DNA of 64,000 nucleotides from Lolium rigidum (GCF_022539505.1 NC_061513.1:181876017-181940016), one strand, 5' to 3'. Shown: positions 35,011-46,868, counted from the first letter of the stretch. The notes: generated by a model from the letters alone, not told the origin. Translations and numbers: made by a program.

Positions 35011-36814
35011 CTATTCAGGAGTTGAAAACAAGACAGTGCAAGTTACAGAAGCATACAATTAGAGAAAACAACCATATTAGTTGTCATAGATTTTTGCAAA
35101 GCATCAAAACAGATGGCAGATTTTCACAAAGCATAAGGCATAATATAACAAAGCAAGCTATCGACCCCAATGCAAAAGCCAGAGCAACCGAATGGCAAAC
35201 ATGAATAAAATAAATCAAGTAACTAGACAGTCTGTGCCTTATAAAATAACCCAGGAAACTGCATAACAGAAGTCTGTCAATTAAAATTGACACTTGGAAG
35301 GGGTGCATCAGATCCCTTAAGTTCCACAAAAGTGGTCATGTGGACAAAACTAGCCAGACATTTTGCAGTTGGAGAATCTCCAACCCCCTAAATTTTATTA
35401 TTTTAATCATCGGCCAGCCATGGGAATGCCTCAGATAAACGAGAAATATATCCATTTGGTGCCAAATATAAACGAGCAGGACCAATTAAGACAGATTAGG
35501 TAGCAACCATTCTAGGATTCATATAAACTGCCATATTATTTCAATGTTTAACCCATGAGCCCAATATAAGGAGAGGAGAAACAAACAAATGAACCATTTT
35601 GTGCCTAAAAATAAAAGATGGGTCAGCCAAAATGTAACAACAAATCTTATTTATGATTTCTACTGAAGGTGGATTTCCTACTACAGAAGGTGGCATTGGA
35701 TTAGTCAATAGTGAAGTCAGAAAAAAGTCTTACAAAAAACAAATATGCTTATTATATCGCACAACAAGCATGCCACAAAGTGGCAAGGTTTATATGTTTT
35801 AATCATCAGTCAACTCGATGAATCAAGGACTAATAACCAATTGAATCATCATGTGAGTCATATTCACCAAGCAAAACATTCTTATCGTGTATGGATGAAA
35901 TCCAGAAGACATTACGGTATGAGGAAGTGCATAAGCAATCAAACATTATGTGGCTGAAATAAAATGCTAGATCATTTAAGTTAAGTAGAACAATTAAATT
36001 GGTATAATCATGATCAAACAAAAAAGATTAGACAGGCAATAGAACAATTTGAGAAGCTAGCAGGAAAATGAACAAAGATGTGCGGTCATATAAATAGCGG
36101 GATTATTTCAAACCATTTATCCTATCTATATGGAGAGTAAATGTGTTAAACACAAATTGGTTCCAGCATGATAAGCGTATCAATACAAAAATGAAAGGTA
36201 CATACTGTATTATAGGGGCGATTCACCCACGATTTGTTGTGTTACATCTGATAGTGCAACATGAAATTACAGCAAATAGTTAGTGTTGCTGCTCTTGAAG
36301 AACAATAAAATGTAGAATTTAAATGTACCAGAGCAATGAGTTCACACATGTACTACAGGATGGCAAAAGGATATCATAAAGGAAATAGTAATTGGCATTT
36401 ACCGTCATTGTTTACAACAAAACAGATGGAAATTATAATGTAAAACCTTGTGAACACGGAAGAGCACAGAATGTCGGAATATAAAACAACATTTTGCAAT
36501 GAACAAAACAGAAGGCGGCTATGGTCCCTGCACACAACCTATCACCTGTGAATAAGAAAAGCAAACAAACATGTAGGTTTCCTAACAAGAATTGATGAAT
36601 TACATAGCATGCAATTACTGTTCTAACATTAGGACAAACAAGATAGATATTATAGGGGTGTTTCTTGAGAGTTTATAGAGCAGGGAACACTTTGCTAGTT
36701 TTAGTATGAACAATGTAAAAATTAATACTATTTTTTGCAACACATAGTACAATCATAGACGTTCACACGTACGTACATACACTCACCCATATGAACTCAC
36801 CCCTCACGCACACA
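35011..36814. other. Non-coding continuation of the unclassified region
   Basis: AT-rich, no supportable ORF or domain. It may be intron DNA of the minus-strand exon at 34767-35010. It ends where the A2 LTR begins. No terminal inverted repeat is visible. Confidence 0.4.
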
Positions 36815-38278
36815 TGATGTCTACGCACGCTTCTATTCCTGTAGACAGTGTTGGGCCTCCAAGAGCAGAGGTTTGTTGAATAGCAGCAAGTTTCCCTTAA
36901 GTGAATCACCCAAGGTTTATCGAACTCAGGGAGGAAGAGGTCAAAGATATCCCTCTCAAGCAACCCTGCAATCACGATACAAGAAGTCTCTTGTGTCCCA
37001 ACACACCCAATACACTTGTCAGATGTATAGGTGCACTAGTTCGGCGAAGAGATAGTGAAATACAGGTGGTATAGATGGTGGTAATATTGCAGCAAGTAAA
37101 GATGCAGTAAAACAGTAAACAAACGGTGCCAGAAAATAGCTTGCTGGCGTGGGAGGCAATTCTCTGTGGTGTAACTTTTCTATTCGGAAACAAGGCCTAG
37201 GGATCCTACTTTCACTAGTGACACTCTCAACATTGCAATCATAAAGGAATAAGCACTTCACTATGTGATTCTGAATTACTCTTTGGCAAGATAACAAACA
37301 CTAATTCATCATGTAGGCAAACCTTAAAGATGTATTCCCAAGTACTAATAAACACCCCACGCTGTCACTGTGAGCATTCATAGGAGGTACTAACACACCA
37401 CAATTTCATAGAGACATCCGACTCAAATCATAACTCGGTGAATAAGTATTCTCGTGAAATATAGCCTAAGAGACCCACACGGTGCACACACTGTCACCTT
37501 TACACCCGTGGGACAAGGAGTCTCCGGAGATCACATAAGTAAAATCCACTTGAATAGCATAATGACATCTAGATTACAAAGCTCATCATATGGATCTCAA
37601 TCATGTAAGGCGGCTCATGAGATCATTGTATTGAAGTACATGGGAGAGAGAGATTAACCACATAGCTACCGGTACAGCCCTTAGCCTCGGGGGAGAACTA
37701 CTCCCTCCTCATCATAGGAGACAACATCGTCGATGGAGATGGCGGTGGTGTCGATGGAGATGCCTTCCGGGGGCAATTTCCCGTCCCGGCGGCGTGCCGG
37801 AACAGAGACTTCTGTCCCCCGAATCTTGGCTTCACGATAGCGGCGGCTCTGGAACTTTTCTCGTATCGTGGCTTATCCGTCTAGGGTTTTCGCGACGGAG
37901 ACCTTAAGTAGGCGGAAGGGCAGCCTCGGAGGGGCCCTGGTGGGGCCACACCATAGGGGGGCGCGCCCCACCCCTTGGCCGCGCCGCCCTGGCGTGTGGG
38001 GCCCCCTGGCTCCTCTCTGGCCCTTCTTCGGTGCTCTGGAACCTTCCGGGAAAAATAAGATGCTGGGCGTTGATTTCGTCCAATTCCGAAAATATTTCCT
38101 TTGTAGGATTTCTGAAACCAAAACCAGCAGAAAACAGCAACTGACTCTTCGGAATCTCGTCAATAGGTTAGTGCCAGAAAATGCATAATAATGACATAAA
38201 GTGTGAACAAAACATGTAGGTATTATCATAAAACAAGCATGGAACATCAGAAATTATAGATACGTTGGAGACGTATCA
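36815..38278 (-). repeat. A2 3' LTR (1464 bp)
   Basis: Plus-strand start TGATGTCTACGCACG, end TTGGAGACGTATCA. It shares text such as cccaacactgtctac and ctcttcgccgaactagtgca (reverse strand) with the solo LTR at 52429-54138. It carries no gene. Confidence 0.88.
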
Positions 38279-39774
38279 GCATCCCCAAGCTTAGTTCCTA
38301 CTCGCCCTCGAGTAGGTAAACGATAACAAGGATAATTTCTGAAGTGACATGCTACTAACATAATCTTGATCATACTATTGTAAAGCATATGAGATGAATG
38401 AAGTGATTCAAAGCAATGGTAAAGGCAATGAGTAAACAATTGAATCATATAGCAAAGACTTTTCATGAATAGTACTTTCAAGATAAGCATCAATAAGTCT
38501 TGCATAAGAGTTAACTAATAAAGCAATAAATTCTTAGTAGAAAGCTTTGAAACAACACAAAGGAAAATATAAGTTTCAGCAGTTGCTTTCAACTTCAACA
38601 GCGCTTATCTCATGGATAATTGTCAACACAAATAATATGATGAATGGAAATAAGCCAGTATGTAGGAATCAATGCACAGTTAACACAAGTGTTTGCTTCT
38701 AAGATGGAAGGAAGTAGGTAAACTGACTCAACATAAAAGTAGAAGAATGGCCCTTCGAAGAGGGAAGCATGGATTGCTATATTTGTGCTAGAGCTTTTAT
38801 TTTGAAAACAAGAAACAATTTTGTCAACGGTAGTAATAAAGCATATGTGTTATGTATAAGATATCCTATAAGTTGCAAGCCTCATGCATAGTATACCAAT
38901 AGTGCCCACACCTTGTCCTAATTAGCTTGGATTTACATGTATTATCATTGCATAACATATGTTTCAACCAAGTATCACAAAGGGGTACCTCTATGCCGCC
39001 TGTACAAAGGTCTAAGGAGAAAGCTCGCATTGGATTTCTCGCTTTTGATTATTCTCAACTTAGACATCCATACCGGGACAACATAGACAACGGATAATGG
39101 ACTCCTCTTTAATGCATAAGCATTCAACAACGAGTAATATTCTCATAAGAGATTGAGGATTGATGTCCAAACCGAAACTTCCACCATGGATCATGGCTTT
39201 AGTTAGCGGCCCAATGTTCTTCTCTAACAATATGCATACTCAAACCATTTGATCATGATAAATCACCCTTACTTCAGACAAGACGAACATGCATAGCAAC
39301 TCACATGATATTCAACAAAGGTGTAATAGTTGATGGCGTCCCCAGAAACATGGTTACCGCTCAACAAGCACTCAAGTAATTTACTTTGGAATGGCAGAGA
39401 AATACCATGTAGTAGGTAGGTATCGTGGACACAAATGGCATAGTTTTTGGCTAAAGGATTTGGATGCACGAGAAGAATTCCTCTCAATACAAGGCTAGGC
39501 TAGCAAGGTTGTTTGAAGCAAACTCAAGTATAAAACGATGCAGCAAAACTCACATATGAACATATTGCAAGCATTATAAGACTTTACATCGTCTCCTTGT
39601 TGTTCAAACACCTTAACCAGAAAATATCTAGACTCTAGAGACCAATCATGCAAACCATATTTTAACAAGCTCTATGTAGTTCTTCATTAATGGGTACAAA
39701 GTACATGATGCAAGAGCTTAAACATGATCTATATGAGCACAACAATTGCCAAGTATCAAATTATTCAAGACATT
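36815..39774 (-). mobile_element. A2: truncated Athila-like element (3' LTR plus 3' interior)
   Basis: LTR 36815-38278 is followed by 38279-39774, which matches the non-coding interior next to the 3' LTR in A1 and A3 (catccccaagcttagttcc onward). The element stops abruptly at 39774 inside the motif 'ttattcaagacatt', where the CACTA terminus begins; the rest (ORF, leader, 5' LTR) is not in the window. About 130 bp of interior is missing at 39369, between two agca copies. The LTR is a different subfamily from A1/A3 and matches the solo LTR at 52429-54138. Confidence 0.85.
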
Positions 39775-40079
39775 CACTACAAGAAAAGTTCTGATAGACA
39801 ACGTCTCAAAATCGTCCGCTAAGGGGTATTTTTCGTCGCCTATGGGCCTAACCCGACGATATGGGTTCTGTTGTCTAAAGTGCGTTAGGCAAAGTCCTAC
39901 GACGATTTTTTCGGTCCGTCGCGCTTGGGCGCCCTTCCGCCACGGAAAATCGGACCGTTGCAGAAATGTTTCCGGGAGCCCGTTGACTGGTGACGTCATG
40001 CAAACTGACACGTGGCGTACGCCGTTAATCGCGGCTAACGGCGTTAACCGCCGAAACCCCGTGGTAGATGGTAGGCCCA

Positions 40080-41150
40080 CACGAGGCCTCGCCACGTCTT
40101 AAGCGGGCCGGCCCATTAAGTTTGCGGGTCGGGCCAGCTCGACTTAGTTTGACCGGTCAACTATATAGCCGGGCTGATCCATTAGTTACGTGGGCCGGGC
40201 CTAACCTCTAAGGTTGACTGGTCAAAACATTAATGGGCCGGCCCACTAAGCATGTGGGCCGGGCCGAATGCACTCATTTGACCGGTCAACAGGCAAAAGG
40301 GCCGGCCCAAAAAACATGTGGGACCCACTTTCCTGTTATCGGGCCAGCCCATTTACCAAGTGGGGTCCACCTTAAAGCCAGTGGGTCGGCCCAAGAAGTT
40401 ATTGGGCCGGCCCAATTAGCATGTGGGTCCCACTTTCCTGCTATCGGGCCGGCCCATTTAGTATGTGGGGTCCACATTAGATCAAATGGGCCGGCCCACC
40501 AAGCTCGATGGCCGGGCCAAAAGCACGAGTGGGTCCCACTTTCCGTTAATGGGCCGGCCCATTTAGTATGTGGGGTCCACCATATAGCAAGTGGGCCGGC
40601 CCAACAAGATAGTGGGCCGGCCAAAAACACAGTGGGTCCCACTGTCCGGTTAAAGGGCCGGCCCATTTAGTATGTGGGGTCCACCATATAGCAAGTGGGC
40701 CGGCCCAACAAGATAGTGGGCCGGCCAAAAACACAGTGGGTCCCACTTTCCGGTTAAAGGGCCGACCATTTAGTATGCGGGGTCCACCATATAGCAAGTG
40801 GGCCGGCCCAACAAGATAGTGGGCCGGGCCAAAAGCACAGGTGGGTCCCACTTTCCAGTTAAAGGGCCGGCCCATTTAGTATGTGGGGTCCACCATATAG
40901 CAAGTGGGCCGGCCCAACACGCTAGTGGGCTGGGCCAAAAACACAGGTGGGTCCCGCTTTCCTCTTAAAGGGCCGGCCCATTTAGTATGTGGGGTCCATC
41001 ATGTAGCAAGTGGGCCGGCCCAACAAGACAGTGGGCCGGGCCAAAGCACAGGTGGGTCCCACTTTCCTGTTAACGGGCCGGCCCAATAAGTAAGTGAGCC
41101 AGCCCAAAATGAAAGTGGATCCCACACTACTGTTAATGGGCCGGCCCAAT
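40080..41150. repeat. CACTA subterminal repeat array with GGGCCGGCCCA motifs
   Basis: From about 40450 to 41080 a ~104-110-bp unit recurs six or more times (starts at 'ggcccatttagtatg' near 40451, 40555, 40660, 40870 and 40973). Each carries gtggggtccac, a gtgggccggcccaac core and gtgggtcccac. Degenerate copies extend back to about 40080. GGCCGGCC is self-complementary. Subterminal arrays in CACTA elements are transposase-binding sites by established knowledge. ORFs such as 40233-40670 are repeat translations, not genes. Confidence 0.85.
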
Positions 41151-41306
41151 CTGTTATAGGGCCCTGGTTGTTTGACTAGTCAACTTGCATTAAATTTCAT
41201 GAGCCTAAAATCCGATATCAATGATACACACAATTACATACACAAATAAAATAACTAGGAAAATTACAAGGCAATTAATGTGCCCAAATAAAAAAATTAC
41301 ATAGAA

Positions 41307-42091
41307 TCATTGAGGACTTCTATTAGCATCATCAATAACACGTTGACATTTGGCAATCGCCTTGATTGAATCTTGTGTACTCTTGGTCAACATATCAGCT
41401 ACAGACCTTAAAGCGGCAATACCATGTCTTTTATAAAGTACAGCCTTGAGATGTTCACTGTTTGATGAAAAGAATGGTCTAGGTTGACGGCTATGAGAGG
41501 ATGCATCAGAAGAAAGATCAGAACTTTTTGTGGGCCTCTCTTCTAATGAAGATTGCTTCATCAGAACTGCATTCTGATAATAATAATGCAAAAAGAGTTA
41601 AAAAATGAACTATGCAAACATGTATTAAGCATTGTCGATATGAGATAGTCACAAGTACTAAGCGCAGACTTACATTATATCGTTGCATAGGCTCACGCCG
41701 GAACCTTTTTTGCGCTCTATCTTCTACTAAGGACTTCTTCATTACAACCGCATTCTAGTAATATTGCAAACATAGTTACAACAGTGAACTATTCAAACAT
41801 TTATTATGCAATGTAGATATAAGATAATAACAAGTTGCATAAATAAGACAATGTATGGAACTTGTACTAAGCGGACTTACATCATAATGTTGCACGAGGG
41901 TCGCTTTGGTGACTATCTTCTAATGATGATCTGCTTCACTAAAAATGCATTCGGTAATATTGCAAAAATAGTTACAACAATTAACTATTCAAACATGTAT
42001 TACGCAATGTAGAGATCGGATAACGACATGTAGCAGAACATACCGGCTCGCTGCAGGTCCTTCTCTTGCGTGCACTAGTCGTGGTCGACAT
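41307..42091 (-). pseudogene. CACTA-borne small gene (tnpA-like position) with a triplicated exon
   Basis: Exon 1 (42091-42044) encodes MSTTTSARKRRTCSEP and ends at a good gtatgt donor. Three related exons follow: 41951-41881 (NAFLVKQIIIRR, then stop), 41754-41674 (27 codons, NAVVMKKSLVEDRAQ) and the last exon 41573-41307 (NAVLMKQSSLEERPTK ... CQRVIDDANRSPQ, stop). The first has lost its acceptor (CG instead of AG) and is not a multiple of three, so splicing would have to skip it; exon 1 to 41754 keeps phase 0. Location beside the subterminal repeats suggests the small DNA-binding tnpA-type protein, but this is inference. Confidence 0.6.
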
Positions 42092-42685
42092 GCCTCGTCA
42101 TTTTAGGTTCGGCCATCAAGTGAAATGCTAATCCTCCTGCTCCATTGTCCTTAATCCGTGTTTAGATATCACATTTAAGACCAAGTCGACTGGTTTCAAA
42201 TAACAAAAAACTTGAGCTGCCAAATGAATAAGCCAATATTTACCGAGATATCATATTAAAACCAACTAGATGTTGCTTTGCATGAGATACGAATTTCGGA
42301 CATTCAGTATTTAGAGTAGGGTAATGCCAAGGTTTTCCACATAAAGTAAACTGGCATTAAGAATGACCAAATGTCGGGTTCGAATCACCTTCGCAGCTTG
42401 CTCCAAGACAAGCATATCAAATAGGCAGAAACATAGTAAAGCATGGATGGCATTGCTATGGCAGGGTTCCAAGTGTTTATCTCTTGCATAAGGAACAATG
42501 CATATAGGTTATAGATAATAACGGAAGTAAACGGCCAAAGTTACCAACCAAGAACTCAGATTCCAACCTTCCCTAGCGTCCCCGCTGTTAATGTTGGATA
42601 TTCTAATAAGTGGTTCGCATGATCAATCCCTAGGAAAAATAACATTGACAAGTTAGTCTACGATAATACAAAGACCAGACATGCA
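42092..42685. other. Junction zone between CACTA remnant and Tat fragment
   Basis: AT-rich, no ORF. The left part is probably the region upstream of the CACTA gene; the right part may be an intron of the T2 antisense gene. I cannot place the exact breakpoint and see no duplicated target here. Confidence 0.4.
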
Positions 42686-44854
42686 CGCAGCAATTTGGCG
42701 CAGGGGCTTCCGGCGTCTCCTTAGCCGGAGAGGAGGTTGCCGGCGCGGAAGCTTCCAGCACGATCTTGGAGGGGAAGGCAGAGGCCTTCTTCTTCTTCTT
42801 TTTAGGAGTTGGGGGAACCGGAGGTTCCGCCCGCTCAGGTTCTTCGGTGCCGGCGCCGATGTTGCTGGCGCCGGTGTCTTCAGCTTCTGGAGGGGAAGAT
42901 AAATCCTCCTCCGCACGGTGATGAGAGGTTTCAGGGGCCACGCGCCCCGCACCTGTGTTGCCTCCCCGAGAGGAGACTAGAGATTTGCCGGCACCAGATG
43001 GTACCGGACTTGCTTGAGGAGGAGGAGAGGTTCTGGCGGCGTCCTCAGAGGCTTCCGGCCTCATGCCAGAGGCGCTCCTGGTGAGGCTCAGCGCAAGCCT
43101 AAGGAAGAAAAAGAGAAAGAAAAAGGAAGTTAGAAAATGCAATGGGACAAGGAAGTTCACATGCAAAAGACAGAAAGAAAGGAAAATCGGAAGCTTACCC
43201 GGAAGCAACCGGAATCTGACTCCGGTACCGCTTCTTGGTGTAGGGCTTGCCGCCGTCCTTCCGAGAGCGCTTTGCGGGTGGAGCCTCGCTGGAGCCGGCC
43301 TCAGGGGCCGGAGCTTTGTTCTTCTGGCCCTGAGAGGCTAGGTTGTCCAGGAACTCCTGGCCAACCTCGGCATGTAGGGGAGTTGCGCGCTCCACAACCT
43401 GAGGGTTTGCGCTGGCTGAGCTGAGATCTACAGAGGAACAGTTTGTAAGGAAACGGATGAACAAGATACCTTGAGAATAACGACCTCGTCGTCAGAACCG
43501 GAACCATTTGCCGGTTGAGGGGCGGAAGAGTTACCGGGGCGCGAGGTATGGGTCCGGCCCATCTTGTGTTTGTTCCCGACCACGTAAGGATCCGGGTCCA
43601 CCGTGTCCAAGGGACGCTTGCGGCAAGGACCTCGCACCTCCGCAGCAATCCGAGGAAACCGTTCAAGAGCCTGAAAAGAAGGAGAAAACCAATCATTTAC
43701 ACATCAGAGGTTACCGGAAACGTCAATCCAGTTGTCTTAAGTTCTTACGGTAGCAGATGGGGGATTGTTGAAGCTGAGGGGGCGGAGGCCCCAGGACCAG
43801 TCGGCCGGCATGTCGGTCTGGAAAATCTGTTTGGCCTTGAGGACCACGTCGGATTTGCTCAGACCAAAGCTAGTAATCCTAGTTGGATCACCGCTGCCGC
43901 TCATTTGGCTCATCTTGTGAACCCGGCGCTGGAGGTGGAGAACCCGGCGTGAGATGAACGCGCGGATGATATCATCGGAACAGATGCCCGTATCCTTGTT
44001 GAGATGCTCCATAAACTGGACAATCCGGTTGGTTTCGACATGCGTGATCCCCGGATTGTGCTTCCAGTTCGCCCTCGAGGGCGTACCGGGAAGATAAGCC
44101 GGCAGGTTGATGAAATCAGTGTTGCCCTTGTTCTTCACGTAAAAGAAGGTATGTTGCCATGCCCGGCATGACTCCAGACTGGAGAATTTGTATAAGGGGC
44201 TCCCTTGGCGCGCGCTGACGATGCAAGCCCCGCACTGAACTGGGGGTTTGGGCTTAGGAAGATTTTTGTCTTGGACCGAATTGATCCGAAGACTGAAGAA
44301 GCGAGCAAAAGCTTCGAGGGTAGGGAGAAGACCGACGTAGGCCTCCATGAAGGAAACGAAGCAAGAAAGATAAAAAAAATGGCGTTGCCAGGAAGGTGGT
44401 GAGGTTGGAGTTCGTAAAAATTGAGAAATTGGCGGAAGAAGTTTGACGCCGGTAAGCCGAAGCCGCGCTCAAAATGAGCGGCGAAGACTACGTACTCTCT
44501 GGTTTCGGGCGCGGGCTCCAGCTCGTTACCGGGAATCCGGCAAGACACATGTGCCGGTATCCTGCGGGAGCGGTACAACCAGTCGATTTCCGGTTGCTTT
44601 ACGTCGGAGCCCTTCCAGGCTCCGCGGGTATACGCGGCCAGGTTCGCACCGGAACCTTGGCCAGAGCTGCTGGCTTCCTGGCCCCTTTCGGTACCGGCTT
44701 CCGGAGCAGAAGAGGAAGCATCCATCTGGGTGAGGTCCGCCTCGAGCCCGTCAGATGCCTGGTCAGCCGGGATTTCCTCCCCGAAAGATGTAATGGGGCT
44801 CTCGGTGTGATGGCTGCTAGCGGAGGATTCCGTTAGGTACTCCTCGGAAGACAT
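42686..44854 (-). pseudogene. T2 antisense gene, Transposase_28-type (putative gypsy type transposon protein)
   Basis: ATG at 44854 (MSSEEYLTESSASSHH). Exon 1 (44854-43749) carries the domain I associate with PF04195: RGAWKGSDVKQPEIDWLYRS, RIPAHVSCRIPGNELEP and FERGFGLPASNFFRQFLNFY. At 44372-44379 a run of eight A puts the frame out by one; nine would restore it to FVSFMEAYVGLLPTLEAFAR, after which it is open to PPSAT. Further exons with good splice signals: 43670-43470 (KRPLDTVDPDPYVVGNKHKM), 43427-43199 (PAKRSRKDGGKPYTKKRYRS, basic) and 43098 to about 42686 (Pro/Ala/Ser-rich with a six-Lys run). Later exons are absent. Only the single-base slip breaks it. Nuclear targeting is plausible from the basic stretches; function unknown. 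Confidence 0.72.
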
Positions 44855-45750
44855 GCCGGCCTAAAGTTCCAAGATCTAACTAGAAACAGTTTTCCCCCAA
44901 CCTAGCTTCTCGTGAAGATCTACGAGTAAGAGAAAAAGCAAAAGAAAAGGAAGGGTAAATACGCTACCAGCCCAAGAACAAGGAGGCAAAGGGAAAAGAG
45001 TGTGGTGACAGCAAAGCTAACCTGGAGCGGCGGAGAATGTTGAAGACGACGGCCGCCGGAGTTGGACGAACTAGCAGGCGATGGCGATGAGGAGAGAGGA
45101 GGACGATGAAGTGCCGTGAGGCGCTCGGAGCAGGAGAGGTGGAGTCCTTCGGTGAATCTCTGCGGGCCAGGGTCCTGCGGAGCTTCTCCGAGAGTTCGTC
45201 GGAGAATGGAGCTTCGGCGGCGAGCGGCGGTGAAGGAAGCGCAAAGGGCAGAGGCTCTGAGTGCTCTGGAACTTGGCTAATGCGAAGAAGAAGAAGAAGA
45301 TGTGGAACCGCTGCGCCCTTAAATAGGGAGAGGCGTTCGTGGGCCGTCAACCATTGGGCCGCGGCGCTTCGCCTCGTGGGCCGCCACGTGGCGCGGAGAT
45401 ACACGCGTGAAAAATAATATGCCACATGGAGGCCACACGGATCCGGAACGGCAGCGGGGATCCAGTGCGGCACATTAAATACGAGCGCAGAAGCCGAAGG
45501 TAAGTGACCCCTCACGCTGTCGCGTCAGAAACAGTGCGCATGTCTCTGACAGGCACTGTTTCCGAGATATGCTCGACTTCGCCGAGGAGAAGTTAATGAC
45601 AGCCTACCGGAAAAGATCGGTATGATAAGATGAGTCCGGCAGAATCGCCGGAAGGTTTGAACTGGTTGCCGGAAGGTTTAAACCGGTACGTTGAGTAGTG
45701 GGAACCTGGCATGGTCCGTCGGATAGGATCCACCGAGCTTCGGGGACTAA
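44855..45750 (-). promoter_or_regulatory. T2 antisense gene promoter and leader
   Basis: A minus-strand TATA-type box, TATTTAAG, lies at 45318-45325. The leader probably contains an intron: ccag|gttagc donor near 45022 and an actttag acceptor just before the ATG. This suggests the antisense gene has its own promoter inside the retrotransposon. The long ORF at 44964-45515 overlaps this leader and is rejected. On the plus strand the region ends in the purine-rich cggggactaa, the likely polypurine tract for the LTR at 45751. Confidence 0.5.
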
Positions 45751-46406
45751 TGTTGGGGGGGATGACCCCCGGTATGCCAAAGGCATGCCGAACTTGCCTC
45801 GTTTAGGTTATTGAAATACCGGTTTAAAGACTATTCCGGCAAAAGAGTTAAGCATGTGACTAAGTGAGCTTATGCCGGTATCCCGGAAGGAGTATACCGG
45901 AATAGGCGAAGAGGGTACCGGACTACCGGTACAAGATAGACTGTAGCACGTCGGCAAGCTGGTCAAAGATTCTCTCAAGAGCTAGAGGACAAAGATGAGC
46001 GAAGCACTTCAGCTTTAATCGAAGCCCTGAGGCCAAAGCATGATTAAAGGTTTACCGGTGTCATCAGCTGCCAAAGAGGCTTTGTAAAGTAGTTTGTCTA
46101 GTCAAAGATGCCATTAGGGTTTCCTAGGGTTTCTTCCCCTGTAAGCCACCATCTCCCCTATATAAGAAGAGGGAGCACACCCTAGCGCGGGTACGAACCA
46201 GACATCCCACCCTGTATCAGAAAACCTGTAACCTCGTTCGATCATGGAATAGAGAGATCCAGAGTTGAGCTAGTCCTTGTGTTCTTCTTCTTCAACCTTT
46301 GGCCAAGGCCAAGTTCATCAAGAGAACATCCGGTAATCCATCCGGAATTCATCCCCATATAACCAAAACCCTCCCCCGAATCCTCTTGCGCACATTCGGC
46401 CCCAAC
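45751..46406 (+). repeat. T2 3' LTR (about 656 bp)
   Basis: Starts TGTTGGGGGGGATGACC and ends CGGCCCCAAC; the expected final CA is changed or cut (next bases ttaag). The TATATAAG box at 46159-46166 gives plus orientation. Rich in ccgg motifs. No gene. Confidence 0.75.
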
Positions 46407-46868
46407 TTAAGCCATCCCATGGCATATGTCTGTTCACCACGACGACAATGAGTCATACCTTTGCCTTGAGAAAACCCAAACTTCCAATAATAATGCCTCC
46501 AAAGAAATGGTGTAGCCACAATAGATGAATACTGAATACCAATATAGGCTACCAGGAATAGGTCTTATTACAAACCGGGAGATCCACGAATAGAGTAGCA
46601 AAGTAGCAAGCATACGAATAAAGTTTCTCAAATAACTAGGATAAAAAAGCGATGCCAAGGCCGAAAAGACCAAAATGAAGCACCAAGCCCTTGGCATCCC
46701 CATGCAAATACCCGTCCTAATAGAGCAACTTCTCCCCCTTTGGCATCGGAACACCAAAAAGGGAGAGGAAGCATGCCAGCGCCCCAAGGAGGTCACTCGT
46801 CATCCTCGTCCTCGTCTTCCTCCTCCTCGTCCTCCTTGTCTTCATCATCTCCATACATGTCCTCGTCC
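46407..46868 (-). other. C1 3' non-coding region
   Basis: No ORF. The purine run CCAAAGGGGGAGAAG (46729-46743, minus strand) is a candidate polypurine tract. If so, 46407-46727 is the beginning of the 3' LTR, cut by T2. It cannot be compared with the 5' LTR, whose corresponding part lies outside the window. Confidence 0.35.

Larger units (their letters stand above)
39775..42640 (-). mobile_element. CACTA (En/Spm-type) DNA transposon, one terminus present, other end lost
   Basis: Begins CACTACAAGAAAAGTTC, the terminus of grass CACTA elements, immediately after a possible 3-bp target att (39772-39774) inside A2. About 1.1 kb of GGCCGGCCC-rich subterminal repeats follow, then a small minus-strand spliced gene (41307-42091). 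No matching TTGTAGTG end is found before the Tat fragment begins near 42.69 kb, so the right part is deleted or displaced, and the end coordinate given is approximate. No TNP2-type transposase is seen, so it could not move on its own. Confidence 0.8.
42686..46406 (+). mobile_element. T2: Tat-lineage fragment (antisense gene plus 3' LTR)
   Basis: Contains the spliced minus-strand gene at 42686-44854, its promoter region, a purine tract before 45751 and one LTR (45751-46406). By comparison with T1 this is the 3' end of a plus-oriented Tat element whose gag-pol and 5' LTR are missing on the CACTA side. It abuts the 3' region of the copia element C1 at 46407. Confidence 0.75.

Noticed and set aside
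40233..40875. Long ORFs on both strands
   Set aside because: Translations of the GGCCGGCCC repeat array; open on both strands because the repeat lacks stops.
44964..45515. 183-codon minus-strand ORF
   Set aside because: Overlaps the TATA box, leader and likely 5' UTR intron of the T2 antisense gene; low-complexity Arg/Pro/Ser composition.
46408..46728. Env gene in the C1 3' region
   Set aside because: No signal peptide or transmembrane segment in any frame there; the text is better explained as 3' UTR or LTR start.
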